Shown in pieces: positions 8,326 to 17,440 of a stretch of 64,000 bases of DNA. Position numbers and translations under genes: made by a program. The stretch spans positions 1-64,000 of the forward strand of contig NZ_CANNBW010000026.1 in the NCBI RefSeq assembly GCF_947502995.1, read 5' to 3'. Every line of letters starts with the position of its first letter. The stretch's first letter is position 1. This stretch comes from an uncultured Tenacibaculum sp. GTDB taxonomy: Bacteria; Bacteroidota; Bacteroidia; Flavobacteriales; Flavobacteriaceae. The notes under the pieces are model-generated. The model worked only from the letters and a program-made list of their open reading frames with translations, was not told the origin of the DNA and ran no database searches.

Positions 8326-9216
8326 TTACTTATTTCGAGTGTCTTCTCCCCAAAGTAATTTTTGACGAAGTGTCTTTAAATAAGATTGATTTTCTAATAA
8401 AATGGTTTTTACTGTAAAAGGTGCTTTTTGAATTTGAACGATAGTTTCCTGAGGTACAGTAGTTATTCTAGAGTCTAAAGAGATTAAAAAGTCTTTTTCT
8501 CTAGCACTTACTTCTAGTTTAATATTTGTTTTTTCAGGAATAATTATAGGTCTAGCATTTAAATTATGAGGAGCAATTGGAGTAATAACTAAACTTGTTG
8601 AGTCTGGTAAAATTACAGGTCCACCACAACTTAAAGAATATCCAGTGGAACCTGTTGGTGTAGAAATAATTAATCCATCGGCCCAATAATTAGTTAAATA
8701 TTCTTCATCTAAATATGTTTTAATACCAATCATAGAAGTAGTATTTCTTCTAGCTATGGTAACTTCATTTAACGCAAAGTTTAATTCAGAAAAAGTTTCA
8801 GTTTCTGGATTTGTTCTTATTTCTAATAAAGATCTTTCTTGTAAGCTATATTTTCCTTCAACTATAGAAGCAACAGCTTCTTTAATTTCTTTTTTTTGTA
8901 CAGTAGCTAAAAAACCTAAACGACCAGTATTAATTCCTAATATAGGAATATTTAAGTTTCTTATATATGTAACAGCTCTTAAAATTGTACCGTCTCCACC
9001 AACCGTAAAAAGCATATCAAAAGAATCCGATAAATCATTAAAATGAGCGAAAACAGGATATTTTTTAGATAAAACATCATTTTCAGTAAGAAGATTGTAA
9101 TATTCTTCTTCAATAAAAATTACAATATTGTGTTTTTCAAGACATTTTATAAGTGTTTTAACCTCTTTTTCTGCATTCAACGAATACGATTGCGCGTATA
9201 TTGCTACTTTTTTCAA
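8326..9216 (-). CDS. nadK: NAD kinase
   Basis: 296 residues. It phosphorylates NAD to NADP in the cytoplasm. The diagnostic GGDGT motif (FTVGGDGTILRAV, about residue 73), NTGRLGFLATV, and WADGLIISTPTGSTGYSLS with the second glycine-rich loop are all present, and the length is normal. It lies between a CBS-domain gene (30 bases upstream) and the PorG-like gene on the same strand, the usual flavobacterial arrangement CBS-nadK-DUF6089-uppS-bamA. Confidence 0.97.
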   Translation of the reverse strand: MKKVAIYAQSYSLNAEKEVKTLIKCLEKHNIVIFIEEEYYNLLTENDVLSKKYPVFAHFNDLSDSFDMLFTVGGDGTILRAVTYIRNLNIPILGINTGRLGFLATVQKKEIKEAVASIVEGKYSLQERSLLEIRTNPETETFSELNFALNEVTIARRNTTSMIGIKTYLDEEYLTNYWADGLIISTPTGSTGYSLSCGGPVILPDSTSLVITPIAPHNLNARPIIIPEKTNIKLEVSAREKDFLISLDSRITTVPQETIVQIQKAPFTVKTILLENQSYLKTLRQKLLWGEDTRNK

Positions 9217-9245
9217 TAGTTCTAATGTTATTGTTAGTTTGGGAA

Positions 9246-9905
9246 TTACATATCTAAGTATTTCCTTAGATAATTAGCTCTATCTTTTAATTCTTCTAAA
9301 TAAGAGTCGTCTTCATGTTGTGAAATAACGTTGTAGTCATACCTTCTAAATGTTTGAATAATTTCATTCATTTCTTCGGAAGATAATTTTATTGTGATTT
9401 CAACATCATCTGCACTTTCTTTAGAAACATATAAACCTAATAACTTTGCTTTGTTACTTTCTACAATTTGAGAAACTTGACTCATAGAAAAATCTGATTT
9501 TGATTTGGCTACAATTAAAGTTTCATTGTCCTGATGCATAAAAGGACTGTCTGTAAAAACATCTAAAATATCACGTAAATCGTAATAACCTATATAGTTT
9601 TGATCTTCATCTAAAACCGGAATAATATTACAGTCATTTTCTGCAAATAAAGTAATTAGTTCTAATAGAGTTGTTTTAGTGTTCGTGTGAAACTGGTGAA
9701 GTAAATGTGTGTATTCAGAAAGTACAACGTCTTTATTTTCTATAGTTTGAATATCATCTTCAGCAAAACATCCAATTAATTTGTTGTTTACAACTATTGG
9801 AATGTGTGTAATAGGTAAATCTTTACACAAATCATGAGCATTAAACACAGAATCTTCTAGTGAAAGTGCCTTAATTTCTTTGAGGATATAATCGTTTATA
9901 TTCAT
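9246..9905 (-). CDS. CBS-domain protein
   Basis: 219 residues, no signal peptide or membrane segment. Two CBS motifs occupy about residues 10-125 (for example ITHIPIVVNNKLIGCFAED and NIIPVLDEDQNYIGYYDLR), the classic adenosyl-nucleotide-sensing pair. The C-terminal part (about 130-210) has an alternating strand-helix pattern compatible with an ACT-like domain. Family members next to nadK are common in flavobacteria; regulation of the neighbouring NAD kinase by nucleotide binding would make sense but is only inferred from location. It is the first gene of the leftward block and diverges from pdxJ. Confidence 0.88.
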   Translation of the reverse strand: MNINDYILKEIKALSLEDSVFNAHDLCKDLPITHIPIVVNNKLIGCFAEDDIQTIENKDVVLSEYTHLLHQFHTNTKTTLLELITLFAENDCNIIPVLDEDQNYIGYYDLRDILDVFTDSPFMHQDNETLIVAKSKSDFSMSQVSQIVESNKAKLLGLYVSKESADDVEITIKLSSEEMNEIIQTFRRYDYNVISQHEDDSYLEELKDRANYLRKYLDM

Positions 9906-9965
9906 TAATACGAATATAGTTTAAAAACTTTTAATACGTTATTTTTGTACTCTTAAAATACAATA

Positions 9966-10679
9966 ATGACAAAGTTAAGCGTAAATATTAATAAAATTGC
10001 TACGTTACGTAACTCTAGGGGAGGTGATATTCCTAATTTGTTAAAAGTAGCATCAGATATTCAAGATTTTGGAGCAGATGGAATAACAATCCATCCAAGA
10101 CCAGACGAACGTCATATTCGATATCAAGATGCTTATGATTTAAAACCTGTAGTTGTTACAGAATACAATATTGAAGGGAATCCGATTCAAAAATTTAAAG
10201 ACTTAGTTCTAGAAATACAGCCGACTCAAGTAACACTAGTACCAGATGGAGAAGATGTGTTAACTTCTAATGCAGGTTGGGATACTATAAAGCATCAATC
10301 ATATTTGAGAGATATTATTTCAGAATTTAAAGATGCTGGCATACGAACTTCTATTTTTATAGAAACAGATTTAAATTTAATCGAAGCAGCTGCAACAACT
10401 GGTACAGATAGGATTGAGTTATATACAGAGAATTTTGCCGCAGAGTTTGCCAAAGGAAATAGAGATGCCGTTAAACCTTACACAGAAGCTGCTAAATTAG
10501 CTAGCCAACTCGGATTAGGAATTAACGCTGGACATGATTTGAATTTAGAAAATATAAAGTTCTTTAAAGAGAATATACCCAATTTAGCAGAAGTTTCTAT
10601 TGGTCATGCGTTAATATCTGAAAGCATTTATTTAGGGATTGAAAACGTAGTTAATTTATATTTAGATCGTCTTAAATAA
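9966..10679 (+). CDS. pdxJ: Pyridoxine 5'-phosphate synthase
   Basis: 237 residues. PdxJ condenses 3-amino-2-oxopropyl phosphate with 1-deoxy-xylulose 5-phosphate to pyridoxine 5'-phosphate, the last ring-forming step of the DXP-dependent vitamin B6 pathway. Recognised by [45 protein letters not shown] and GINAGHDLN followed by [11 protein letters not shown], i.e. the TIM-barrel phosphate-binding and catalytic residues (His at HPRPDERH, Glu in LYTE). A TATTTTTG -7-like element at 9940-9947 lies just before the start. Its stop and the next start share one base (TAATG). Confidence 0.97.
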   Translation: MTKLSVNINKIATLRNSRGGDIPNLLKVASDIQDFGADGITIHPRPDERHIRYQDAYDLKPVVVTEYNIEGNPIQKFKDLVLEIQPTQVTLVPDGEDVLTSNAGWDTIKHQSYLRDIISEFKDAGIRTSIFIETDLNLIEAAATTGTDRIELYTENFAAEFAKGNRDAVKPYTEAAKLASQLGLGINAGHDLNLENIKFFKENIPNLAEVSIGHALISESIYLGIENVVNLYLDRLK

Positions 10680-11452
10680 TGAGTGAAATCTTACATAGTA
10701 AAGTAGTTGGAGAAGGAAAACCTTTATTGATTTTACATGGTTTTTTTGGTATGGGTGACAACTGGAAAAGTCATGCAAATAAGTTTGCTGAAGATGGTTT
10801 TCAGGTTCATTTGATTGATCAAAGAAATCATGGTAGAAGTTTTCATTCCGATGATTTTAATTATGAGTTATTGGTAGAAGATTTGTTAACTTATATTGAG
10901 GATAACAATTTTACTAAAGTAGATTTAATTGGGCATTCTATGGGAGGAAAAACAGCAATGCTGTTTGCTACAGAATATCCAGAATTGATTAATAAGTTAA
11001 TTGTTGCCGATATTGCTCCAAAAGAATATCCACCACATCATCAAGATATTATTAAGGCTTTAGAGTCTGTCGATTTTGAAAAGCATAATTCTAGAAAATT
11101 AATTGATGAAAAATTAAGTGAGTTAATTTCAGAAGTTGGTGTACGTCAATTTATTTTAAAAAATACCTTCAGAAAAACAAAAGATCAATTGGCGTTTCGT
11201 TTTAATTTGAAGTCTTTGTCTGAGAATTATCATGAAATAGTCAAACCGTTACCATCATTTACAGTTTTTGATGGAGAAACTTTGTTTTTAAGAGGAGGGA
11301 ATTCTGGTTATATTTTAGATGAAGATGGTTTTTTAATTAAAGCACATTTTCCTAAAGCTGAAATTAAAACAGTTCCTAATGCAGGGCATTGGTTACATGC
11401 AGAAAACCCAAAAGATTTTTATAAAGAATCATTTACTTTTTTAAATAAATAA
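10679..11452 (+). CDS. Alpha/beta-fold hydrolase (YbfF-like esterase)
   Basis: 257 residues, cytoplasmic. The fold is shown by the oxyanion-hole segment LHGFFGMGDNW (about residue 20), the nucleophile elbow GHSMGGKTAM with catalytic Ser near residue 89, and the C-terminal NAGHWLHAENP catalytic His. This arrangement matches small esterases of the YbfF type, which hydrolyse acyl-CoA or short acyl esters; the physiological substrate is unknown. Translationally coupled to pdxJ by a one-base overlap. A bidirectional terminator begins inside its last codons. Confidence 0.9.
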   Translation: MSEILHSKVVGEGKPLLILHGFFGMGDNWKSHANKFAEDGFQVHLIDQRNHGRSFHSDDFNYELLVEDLLTYIEDNNFTKVDLIGHSMGGKTAMLFATEYPELINKLIVADIAPKEYPPHHQDIIKALESVDFEKHNSRKLIDEKLSELISEVGVRQFILKNTFRKTKDQLAFRFNLKSLSENYHEIVKPLPSFTVFDGETLFLRGGNSGYILDEDGFLIKAHFPKAEIKTVPNAGHWLHAENPKDFYKESFTFLNK

Positions 11453-11475
11453 CCTTGGCAAATGCCAAGGTTATT
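11448..11475. terminator. Bidirectional terminator
   Basis: AATAACCTTGGCA (11448-11460) and its complement (11463-11475) form a 13-bp near-perfect inverted repeat that includes the hydrolase stop codon. It sits between convergent genes and probably serves both. Confidence 0.7.
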
Positions 11476-11507
11476 TCTGAAAAGTGCCCAGGGGGCGGAC
11501 GAGGAAA

Positions 11508-12212
11508 TTACCCTCTGAAATTTTCTCTTCTTTCTCTCTTATCTTCATTCATTTCTTGGTAATCTTCTTTTAATTCTTTTTTTGTAGAAGTAATATCAGC
11601 TCGCATAGTTTTTGCAAATTCATTTAATAATTTTGAATTCGTCATTAGTTTACGTTTGCCAGATGCTCTTTTTGCTAAAAAGTTAAAAGCTTTAATTTCT
11701 TTATAAATTTCTTTTTGTCGTTCAGTTCTTGCGATCTGAATTTTTAAATCTCTTTTGTCATCAATTAAATCTCTACGATCATTATTTTTATCTCGTTTTT
11801 CGTCACGAAACTCTCTTCTGTTTTTTGCTGAGTTTCTTCTTAAGACATCGCGTTTAGATTTATTGAACTCTCTTTTAGAATTTCTTAATTCAGTTTGACT
11901 TTGTTTTAATTCAATTCTATCTTGTTCAATTTTACGTTCACTTTGTTTGATTTCTCTTTTCATATCAGAAAGGATATCAATTTTTAGAGCTTTAACACGT
12001 TTTGTGTTATGGCTTATAAATGCATCTTCAAAAGCAGTTATCTTTTTTTCAAATGCTTCTAATTGACGAATATCTTTTCGCAATTGCTTCTTTCCAATGG
12101 CAATTGCATATTTATTGTCGAGTTTTTCTTTTTTGTCTTTAAGGTTCTGAGCGTTTGTCAAAGAACAAGTAAGGCTTAAAAACGCCACCGTCATGATTTT
12201 CAATGTCTTCAT
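11508..12212 (-). CDS. Secreted, highly charged coiled-coil protein of unknown function
   Basis: 234 residues with a signal peptide (MKTLKIMTVAFLSLTCSLTNAQ). The mature protein is dominated by Lys, Arg, Asp and Glu with almost no aromatic residues, and reads as one long helix or coiled coil, with RDEKRDKNNDRRDLIDDKRD about the middle (residues 125-155). I recognise no domain. Periplasmic helical proteins of this kind can be structural or chaperone-like (Skp- or CpxP-like), but nothing here proves that. It stands alone, between a terminator and a small lipoprotein gene on the same strand. Confidence 0.75.
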   Translation of the reverse strand: MKTLKIMTVAFLSLTCSLTNAQNLKDKKEKLDNKYAIAIGKKQLRKDIRQLEAFEKKITAFEDAFISHNTKRVKALKIDILSDMKREIKQSERKIEQDRIELKQSQTELRNSKREFNKSKRDVLRRNSAKNRREFRDEKRDKNNDRRDLIDDKRDLKIQIARTERQKEIYKEIKAFNFLAKRASGKRKLMTNSKLLNEFAKTMRADITSTKKELKEDYQEMNEDKRERRENFRG

Positions 12213-12274
12213 AATTCTTTGTTTTATTACTAAGACAATTAAAAATTAAAAAGGTTTAAAAAGAGGATTAAAAT

Positions 12275-12730
12275 TTATTCAATAAAAATATTGTAGATGT
12301 TATTTTCAATCTCAAAATCGGTGTTTTCAATCTTAATATTGCTGATTTCTACTGTAGAAGCACAGCAACCTCCTGAATTAATAACTTTTGCGGTTGCAGA
12401 AATGTTAAAAGAATCTTCATCAGATAATTTTACAGAGTAATTTAAAGTTTCAGATTCTGAAATATAATTTTCGATATATATTGTGTACGTAGTAGTATCT
12501 AAAAAAGTTTCTACAATAGTGTTGTCATTCTCTCTGATGATATTTATATCGTCTTTGGAGATTGTATTGTTTTGAATCAAATTTTCATTTGAATTCTTAT
12601 CAATTAATTTAAAGCTTAAATTAAAAGAATTAGGACAGTAAAAGACTGCGTCAAAAGTATCGTTACAATCTCCGTTTGGATTGCACGATTGTAAAATTAT
12701 AACAGTAAATAGTAAAAAAAACTTTTTCAT
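12275..12730 (-). CDS. Small putative lipoprotein
   Basis: 151 residues. The N-terminus MKKFFLLFTVIILQSC is a lipoprotein signal with the acylated Cys at position 16. The rest is rich in Asn, Asp and Ile with predicted beta-strands; mature cysteines include DCND, YCPN and a GGCCAS cluster. No family is recognised. It may share a transcript with the downstream coiled-coil gene, 62 bases away. Confidence 0.72.
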   Translation of the reverse strand: MKKFFLLFTVIILQSCNPNGDCNDTFDAVFYCPNSFNLSFKLIDKNSNENLIQNNTISKDDINIIRENDNTIVETFLDTTTYTIYIENYISESETLNYSVKLSDEDSFNISATAKVINSGGCCASTVEISNIKIENTDFEIENNIYNIFIE

Positions 12731-12812
12731 TTTAATAGTGTTTGTAATCTATATTACATAGATAACAAACACATATAAAGGTTGCGTTCTTTTACTGTTA
12801 AAAAACGATTAT

Positions 12813-13607
12813 TTAATGTTTTTCTTGAGAAAGTTTCTTTTGGTAACGACCTTGAACAATGTCAGTAATAATTAAAACAGCAATAACAAAATAGAATGTT
12901 GTTTTACTCATAGGTTCTACAGGGTTCCCAAATAGTTTAATATGTGCTAAATGTCCTCCTTCGGTAACTAACATAATCCCAACAATTAAAAGAATGAAAA
13001 GACCTAGTACTTCGTACATTCTATTTTTTGCTAAGAATTTAGAGATTCTATCAGCTAAAACTAACATTAATAAACCACTAATTACAATAGCAATAGCCAT
13101 TACAATAAAAGCTGTAGTTGAGTTTTCTATACTGCTAGTTAAACCTATTGCAGCTAAAATAGAGTCAAATGAAAAAACAAGGTTCATGATGACAATACTA
13201 ACGATGGCTGCATTAGCGGTTTTTTTACCGTTACCTTCTGCTTCTGGATCATGATTTAAATCTTTAATGGAAATCATATGCCATATTTCTTTTATAGCTG
13301 TATAAATAATAAATCCACCACCGATTAAAACAATTATACTGTGTCCGTTAAAAGCAAATTCTACAATATCTTTAGCTCCACCAGTTAACCATGAAAATGG
13401 AGTTTGAAAAAAATCTATAATTGAAATTAAAACAAAAAGAAGAACAATTCTTAATCCGATTGCAATTAAAATACCTGTTTTACGTACTCTCTTTCTATCT
13501 GCTTCCGGAGCTTTTTTAGATTCTAAAGAAATGTATAATAAGTTATCGAATCCTAAAACTGCTTGTAAAAATACTAGCATTAAAAGCGTGAAAATAATTC
13601 CCAACAT
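12813..13607 (-). CDS. TerC family integral membrane protein
   Basis: 264 residues from the chosen ATG at 13607. TerC proteins are multi-span membrane proteins linked to metal-ion (manganese) efflux or insertion of metals into exported proteins, and to tellurite resistance. Signature residues are in the first helix, LVFLQAVLGFDNLLYISLES, and a second, inverted copy, IVIMNLVFSFDSILAAIGL, with membrane Asp residues in each. About seven transmembrane segments are visible. A start 60 bases upstream (13667) would add a basic 20-residue leader unlike the family; starting at MLGIIFTLLML just before helix 1 fits better. Monocistronic; the 290-bp region upstream is shared with divergent tig. Confidence 0.9.
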   Translation of the reverse strand: MLGIIFTLLMLVFLQAVLGFDNLLYISLESKKAPEADRKRVRKTGILIAIGLRIVLLFVLISIIDFFQTPFSWLTGGAKDIVEFAFNGHSIIVLIGGGFIIYTAIKEIWHMISIKDLNHDPEAEGNGKKTANAAIVSIVIMNLVFSFDSILAAIGLTSSIENSTTAFIVMAIAIVISGLLMLVLADRISKFLAKNRMYEVLGLFILLIVGIMLVTEGGHLAHIKLFGNPVEPMSKTTFYFVIAVLIITDIVQGRYQKKLSQEKH

Positions 13608-13834
13608 AATAAGAAAATCTTTTTTTAGTTTTTTGGCTAATTTAGAGTAAATAAAAAGAGCTGTCAAATTTAATTTTCTCTACTCTAGTTTGATAATAAG
13701 TTTTTGTACGTTAATCATGTAAGTCACATGAAATTCACACTATGTCTTAAGTGTTAAATGTGAGTTGTTTACCTTGTTTTTTTGTTCAAGAAACAAAAAT
13801 ATATGGTTAAGATAGTTTGAAAGCAATAAAACTC

Positions 13835-13865
13835 TTGGTTCTCAAGAAGAAAAGTGTTAATTTTG
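13835..13865 (+). promoter_or_regulatory. Promoter of tig
   Basis: TTG (13835-13837), a 20-bp spacer and TAATTTTG (13858-13865) match the Bacteroidota -33/-7 consensus. The start codon is at 13896, so the leader is about 25 bases. Confidence 0.75.
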
Positions 13866-13895
13866 CACCCAATTTTTTAAGAAGATAGTCATAAC

Positions 13896-15218
13896 ATGAA
13901 TATTACAAAAGAAAATATAGATGCGTTAAACGCAGTTGTAAAAGTTGATATCGTAGCTGAAGATTACAAAGAAAAGGTTGCTGAAGTTCTTAATGATTAT
14001 AGAAAGAAAGCAAACATTCCTGGTTTTAGAAAAGGTCATGTACCAATGGGAATGGTAAAGAAGCAATACGGTAAGTCCGTAATGATTGATGAAGTAAATA
14101 AGCTTTTACAAGAGAGTTTAAACAAATTCTTAGTTGAAGAAAAGCTAGATATTCTTGGTAATCCATTACCGATTGTTAAAGACGACTTTTCTTGGGATAC
14201 AGATCAATTCACTTTTGAATTCGAATTAGGTTTAGCTCCTGAATTTAGTGTTGATTTAGAAGGTAAAAACAAAATCAAAGAATATAAAATTGTAGCTACA
14301 GAAGAATTAATTGATAAAGAGGTTGAAAATATTCAAACTCGTTACGGAAAATTAATCGCTCAGGAAGTTGCTGAAGAGCACTCTAATGTTACAGGAACTT
14401 TTGTTAACGAAGAAAAAGGAATTAACAAAAAGTCGACTTTCTTAGTAAATGATTTAAAAGGAAAGAAAAACGAAAAGAAATTAATCGGAGCAAAAGCTGG
14501 GGATGTAATTGAGTTAGATACTAAGAAACTTTTCGAAGAAGACTTTAAATTACAACAAGTTTTAGGTGTTTCTAACGAAGATGCTAAAGACTTAGATGTG
14601 ACAGTTACTTTCACAGTAGAAGAAGTTAATAAAACTGAATTAGCAGAATTAGATCAAGAGTTATTTGATAAGTTATTTGCTGATGGTAGCGTTAAAACTG
14701 TTACTGAGTTAAAAGATAAAATCAAGGAAGATGCTGAGAAGCAATTCCAACAACAAGCAGATCAACAATTATTAAATGCAGTTACTGAGCATTTAATCGA
14801 GAATACTAAGTTTGATTTACCTGAAACGTTCTTACAAAAGTGGTTACAAACTGCTGGAGAGAAAGAATTAACTTTAGAAGAAGCTAAAGAAGAGTATACA
14901 AAATCTGAAAAAGGTTTACGTTACCAATTAATCGAAGGAAAGATTATGAAAGATAACGGAATCAACTTAGAGTATGCTGAGTTATTAGACTATGCTAAAG
15001 GATTTATTAAAGCTCAAATGGCTCAGTTTGGAAACATGAATCCAGAAGAGGAAGAGTTAAATAATATCGCAGGTAGAGTTTTAGCTAACCAAGAAGAAGC
15101 ACAGCGTTTACAAACACAATTACTTTCTCAAAAACTTTTAGGTTTCTTTAAAGAGAACATGAAGTTTAAGAGTAAAGAAGTTTCTTACGAAGATTTCATT
15201 AAAGAAGTTTACAAGTAA
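13896..15218 (+). CDS. tig: Trigger factor (ribosome-associated chaperone)
   Basis: 440 residues. The N-terminal ribosome-binding domain carries the signature NIPGFRKGHVPMGMVKK (about residues 40-56), matching the GFRxGxxP tip that docks on ribosomal protein uL23. The middle region (about 150-245), where other trigger factors have an FKBP-type prolyl isomerase, is weakly conserved (GTFVNEEKG, VIELDTKKLFEED) and may be catalytically poor, as is common in this phylum. The C-terminal helical arms (245-440) form the substrate cradle. It folds nascent chains emerging from the ribosome. It has its own promoter and terminator. Confidence 0.96.
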   Translation: MNITKENIDALNAVVKVDIVAEDYKEKVAEVLNDYRKKANIPGFRKGHVPMGMVKKQYGKSVMIDEVNKLLQESLNKFLVEEKLDILGNPLPIVKDDFSWDTDQFTFEFELGLAPEFSVDLEGKNKIKEYKIVATEELIDKEVENIQTRYGKLIAQEVAEEHSNVTGTFVNEEKGINKKSTFLVNDLKGKKNEKKLIGAKAGDVIELDTKKLFEEDFKLQQVLGVSNEDAKDLDVTVTFTVEEVNKTELAELDQELFDKLFADGSVKTVTELKDKIKEDAEKQFQQQADQQLLNAVTEHLIENTKFDLPETFLQKWLQTAGEKELTLEEAKEEYTKSEKGLRYQLIEGKIMKDNGINLEYAELLDYAKGFIKAQMAQFGNMNPEEEELNNIAGRVLANQEEAQRLQTQLLSQKLLGFFKENMKFKSKEVSYEDFIKEVYK

Positions 15219-15238
15219 AATTGTAACTAGATAAAATC

Positions 15239-15270
15239 AAAAGCGAGATGTTTTCATCTCGCTTTTTTTA
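15239..15270. terminator. Terminator after tig
   Basis: AAGCGAGATG (15241-15250), a TTTT loop and the complement at 15255-15264 form a perfect 10-bp stem, followed by T residues to 15269. The minus side is also T-rich, so it probably terminates the convergent CPBP gene as well. Confidence 0.88.
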
Positions 15271-15284
15271 TGAGTAAACTTTAA

Positions 15285-15947
15285 TTATAGGAATTCAAAA
15301 TATAATAAAAGTAATGCTATAGAGTCAAAAAAACCGTGTATAGCGATGTTCAACCACAAATTATATTTGTGTTTATAAAATATAAAAGATAAGATGGCTC
15401 CTGAAATTCCTGTTACAATTTGACCTGTGATTCCTTGATAGGAGTGTAACATTCCAAAAAGAATTCCAAATAAAACAATATTAAGAGATATACTTAATTT
15501 CCCTTCTCCGAAAAGTTTTACAAATTGCTTCATAAAATATCCTCTCCAAACAATTTCTTCTCCAAAAGCAGCAGAAATCCATATAAAAACTAATGAGATT
15601 ACTAAAAGAGAAGGGTTGTTTTTAATTGAATCGAAAGCAGAGAAATCTATAGGCTGTTTAGTTATATATGTTACTACAGGAAGTAATATGAAATAATATA
15701 AAATAAACAGTCCAAAAGCATATAATGGAGCTTTAATTAGTAAGTTGTTTAATGTGAAATCTTTTTTATTAAAACCTAGCGATTTTAAATAATCAGATTT
15801 GAATTCTATATAGCTAACCAGAAATACAAATAATGTTGCTAAAATGATTTCGAAATAATTAATATCTAAAGGAAGTTTCCAAAAAATAAAAAGAAAAATA
15901 ATTGAAAGAACTGGTAATAATTTTGATTTAAATAGTGAAATGTTCAT
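15285..15947 (-). CDS. CPBP family intramembrane glutamic protease
   Basis: 220 residues with about six or seven transmembrane helices. The three ABI/CPBP motifs are present: FGEEIVWRGYF (EExxxR, the catalytic glutamates), FGILFGMLHSYQG (FxxxxH) and HGFFDSIALLL. Members are related to eukaryotic Rce1, which cleaves prenylated CAAX proteins; bacterial members often serve in peptide maturation or bacteriocin immunity. There is no peptide precursor directly beside it, so its substrate is unknown. Confidence 0.88.
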   Translation of the reverse strand: MNISLFKSKLLPVLSIIFLFIFWKLPLDINYFEIILATLFVFLVSYIEFKSDYLKSLGFNKKDFTLNNLLIKAPLYAFGLFILYYFILLPVVTYITKQPIDFSAFDSIKNNPSLLVISLVFIWISAAFGEEIVWRGYFMKQFVKLFGEGKLSISLNIVLFGILFGMLHSYQGITGQIVTGISGAILSFIFYKHKYNLWLNIAIHGFFDSIALLLLYFEFL

Positions 15948-16056
15948 GATTTGTATTTGTTATTTTCGATGACGAAGTAAAATCAAAAACAGTAACTCAG
16001 CTATTGTTTTTATTAGGGTTTTACCGAATGGTAGCAAAATTATTACTGAATAAACA

Positions 16057-16872
16057 CTAACTATCAAGTTTGTTTTCAAACCAAATCATAAACTCTTTCT
16101 TTTTATATCTGCTAATAGCTAATTCAGATAAGTTTTTATCAGATAGATTTGGTTTTAAAGACAGGATTAACTTCCCATTTTGTCCAGAAATTATTTCTTG
16201 AATAGCATTTATATGAACGATAACTTGTCGATTTGCTCTAAAGAATAATTGTTCATTTAGTAGCTCATCTAATTTTTGAAGTGTAAAATCAGTAATAATA
16301 GAATCGTTATTGTTCTTTACTAAATAAACAATCTTCTCTTGACTATAGAAGTAGGCAATGTCTGAGTAAGAAATTATTGAAGTTCTTCCATTTTTCTTTA
16401 CAGTTAATTGACCTTGAATTACACCAAATTTATGGAGTTTGTATATTTTCTCACCATAAAGTAAAGCAATAGCAATAATACTTAGTAATAAAGTTAAGAG
16501 TAATCCAATAAAAAAATAATAGAAAAGAAACTCAGCTTTGGCAATCCATATCGCTAAGAAATAAAAAGGAAGATATGCTAAAGTTATAAAGCCTAAAGTA
16601 GAGAAAATATAATGAAAAATTGTTGTCCAATTTACTGTTCTAAATAATTGTTTTCTCTCAAAATATTTGAAATTTCGGTCAGCTATAATTCCAATTACAG
16701 TCCCTATTATTATAGAACTTATTGTAGATATTAAAGGGAAACTGTAACCTTCGTCAGGATCATAATCTGTTAAGTGACTTGTGAATAATGATAGTAAAGT
16801 GAGGATTAATAAATTTCTAATTAAACTTCCTTTTTTATTAATGAAATTTATTGCATTGTTTTTTAAATTCAT
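16057..16872 (-). CDS. Membrane-anchored LytTR transcriptional regulator
   Basis: 271 residues. Four transmembrane helices lie in about residues 15-145 (for example LIRNLLILTLLSLF and FLFYYFFIGLLLTLLLSII), followed by a C-terminal LytTR DNA-binding domain from about residue 170, recognisable by ISYSDIAYFYSQEKIVYLV, DFTLQKLDELL, FFRANRQVIVHINAI and ISRYKKKEF. In classic systems LytTR is fused to a response-regulator receiver; here it is fused to a membrane domain, so signal input is probably directly from the membrane. No histidine kinase is adjacent. It may be autoregulated and may share a transcript with the gene upstream (38-base gap). Confidence 0.87.
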   Translation of the reverse strand: MNLKNNAINFINKKGSLIRNLLILTLLSLFTSHLTDYDPDEGYSFPLISTISSIIIGTVIGIIADRNFKYFERKQLFRTVNWTTIFHYIFSTLGFITLAYLPFYFLAIWIAKAEFLFYYFFIGLLLTLLLSIIAIALLYGEKIYKLHKFGVIQGQLTVKKNGRTSIISYSDIAYFYSQEKIVYLVKNNNDSIITDFTLQKLDELLNEQLFFRANRQVIVHINAIQEIISGQNGKLILSLKPNLSDKNLSELAISRYKKKEFMIWFENKLDS

Positions 16873-16910
16873 GAAGAATAAAAATAACTACGAATTAAAA
16901 GATTTATGGA

Positions 16911-17378
16911 TTAGTTGTAAATTACATCAAATTGATATACAGGATCTTCATTGTCGAATTCAAAAATTTTAGAATAATCCATTACATTTTCAATGTTGTC
17001 TAATTTACATAAGTAAGCAACTACTGCGCACAAACCGTTAAATAAAGTGTCTTTGTTAGTTGGATTATCAGGTTTCTTATTATAATGACAAAGCGGAACT
17101 GTAAAGCCACAAGCTTCTAAAAAAACTTTTTCTGTATATAAAAGTTCTAAAGGACTATAACCATTAAATTTTCTACCTAATTTTTGATGCACTCTTCCTA
17201 CATAACTTAATTCTGTTGATCCATGATCATCTGATAAATGTTTCCAACTATCATGATTGTCTAGTATGTTACCTACAGCACATGCTGAACAACACTCGGG
17301 ATTTAATTCGTTATTATGAAAAGCGTTATATAATTTAATTAAAGCTTGTTCTAAACGTTTTGGAGTTTCCATCTGCAT
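16911..17378 (-). CDS. Conserved flavobacterial protein of unknown function
   Basis: 155 residues, no signal peptide or membrane segment. Helical with six cysteines, among them a CCSAC cluster (about residues 29-33) after ELNPE, plus EACGFTVPLC near residue 90. From memory, relatives of this protein are often labelled as a Na(+)-translocating NADH-quinone reductase subunit F, but it has neither the ferredoxin nor the FAD/NAD domain of NqrF, so that name is not supported. The CCxxC arrangement could bind a metal. It diverges from the helicase gene; start at 17378 or the Met two residues later. Confidence 0.75.
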   Translation of the reverse strand: MQMETPKRLEQALIKLYNAFHNNELNPECCSACAVGNILDNHDSWKHLSDDHGSTELSYVGRVHQKLGRKFNGYSPLELLYTEKVFLEACGFTVPLCHYNKKPDNPTNKDTLFNGLCAVVAYLCKLDNIENVMDYSKIFEFDNEDPVYQFDVIYN

Positions 17379-17440
17379 TACTATTTATCAACTTTTAAAT
17401 ATACAAAATATTGGTTGTACCTTTGCGGAAATTAAGTTAA

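Noticed and set aside
16911-17378. Subunit F of Na(+)-translocating NADH-quinone reductase
   Set aside because: No ferredoxin or FAD/NAD-binding motif is present and the protein is far too short for NqrF; the label appears to be a propagated misannotation.
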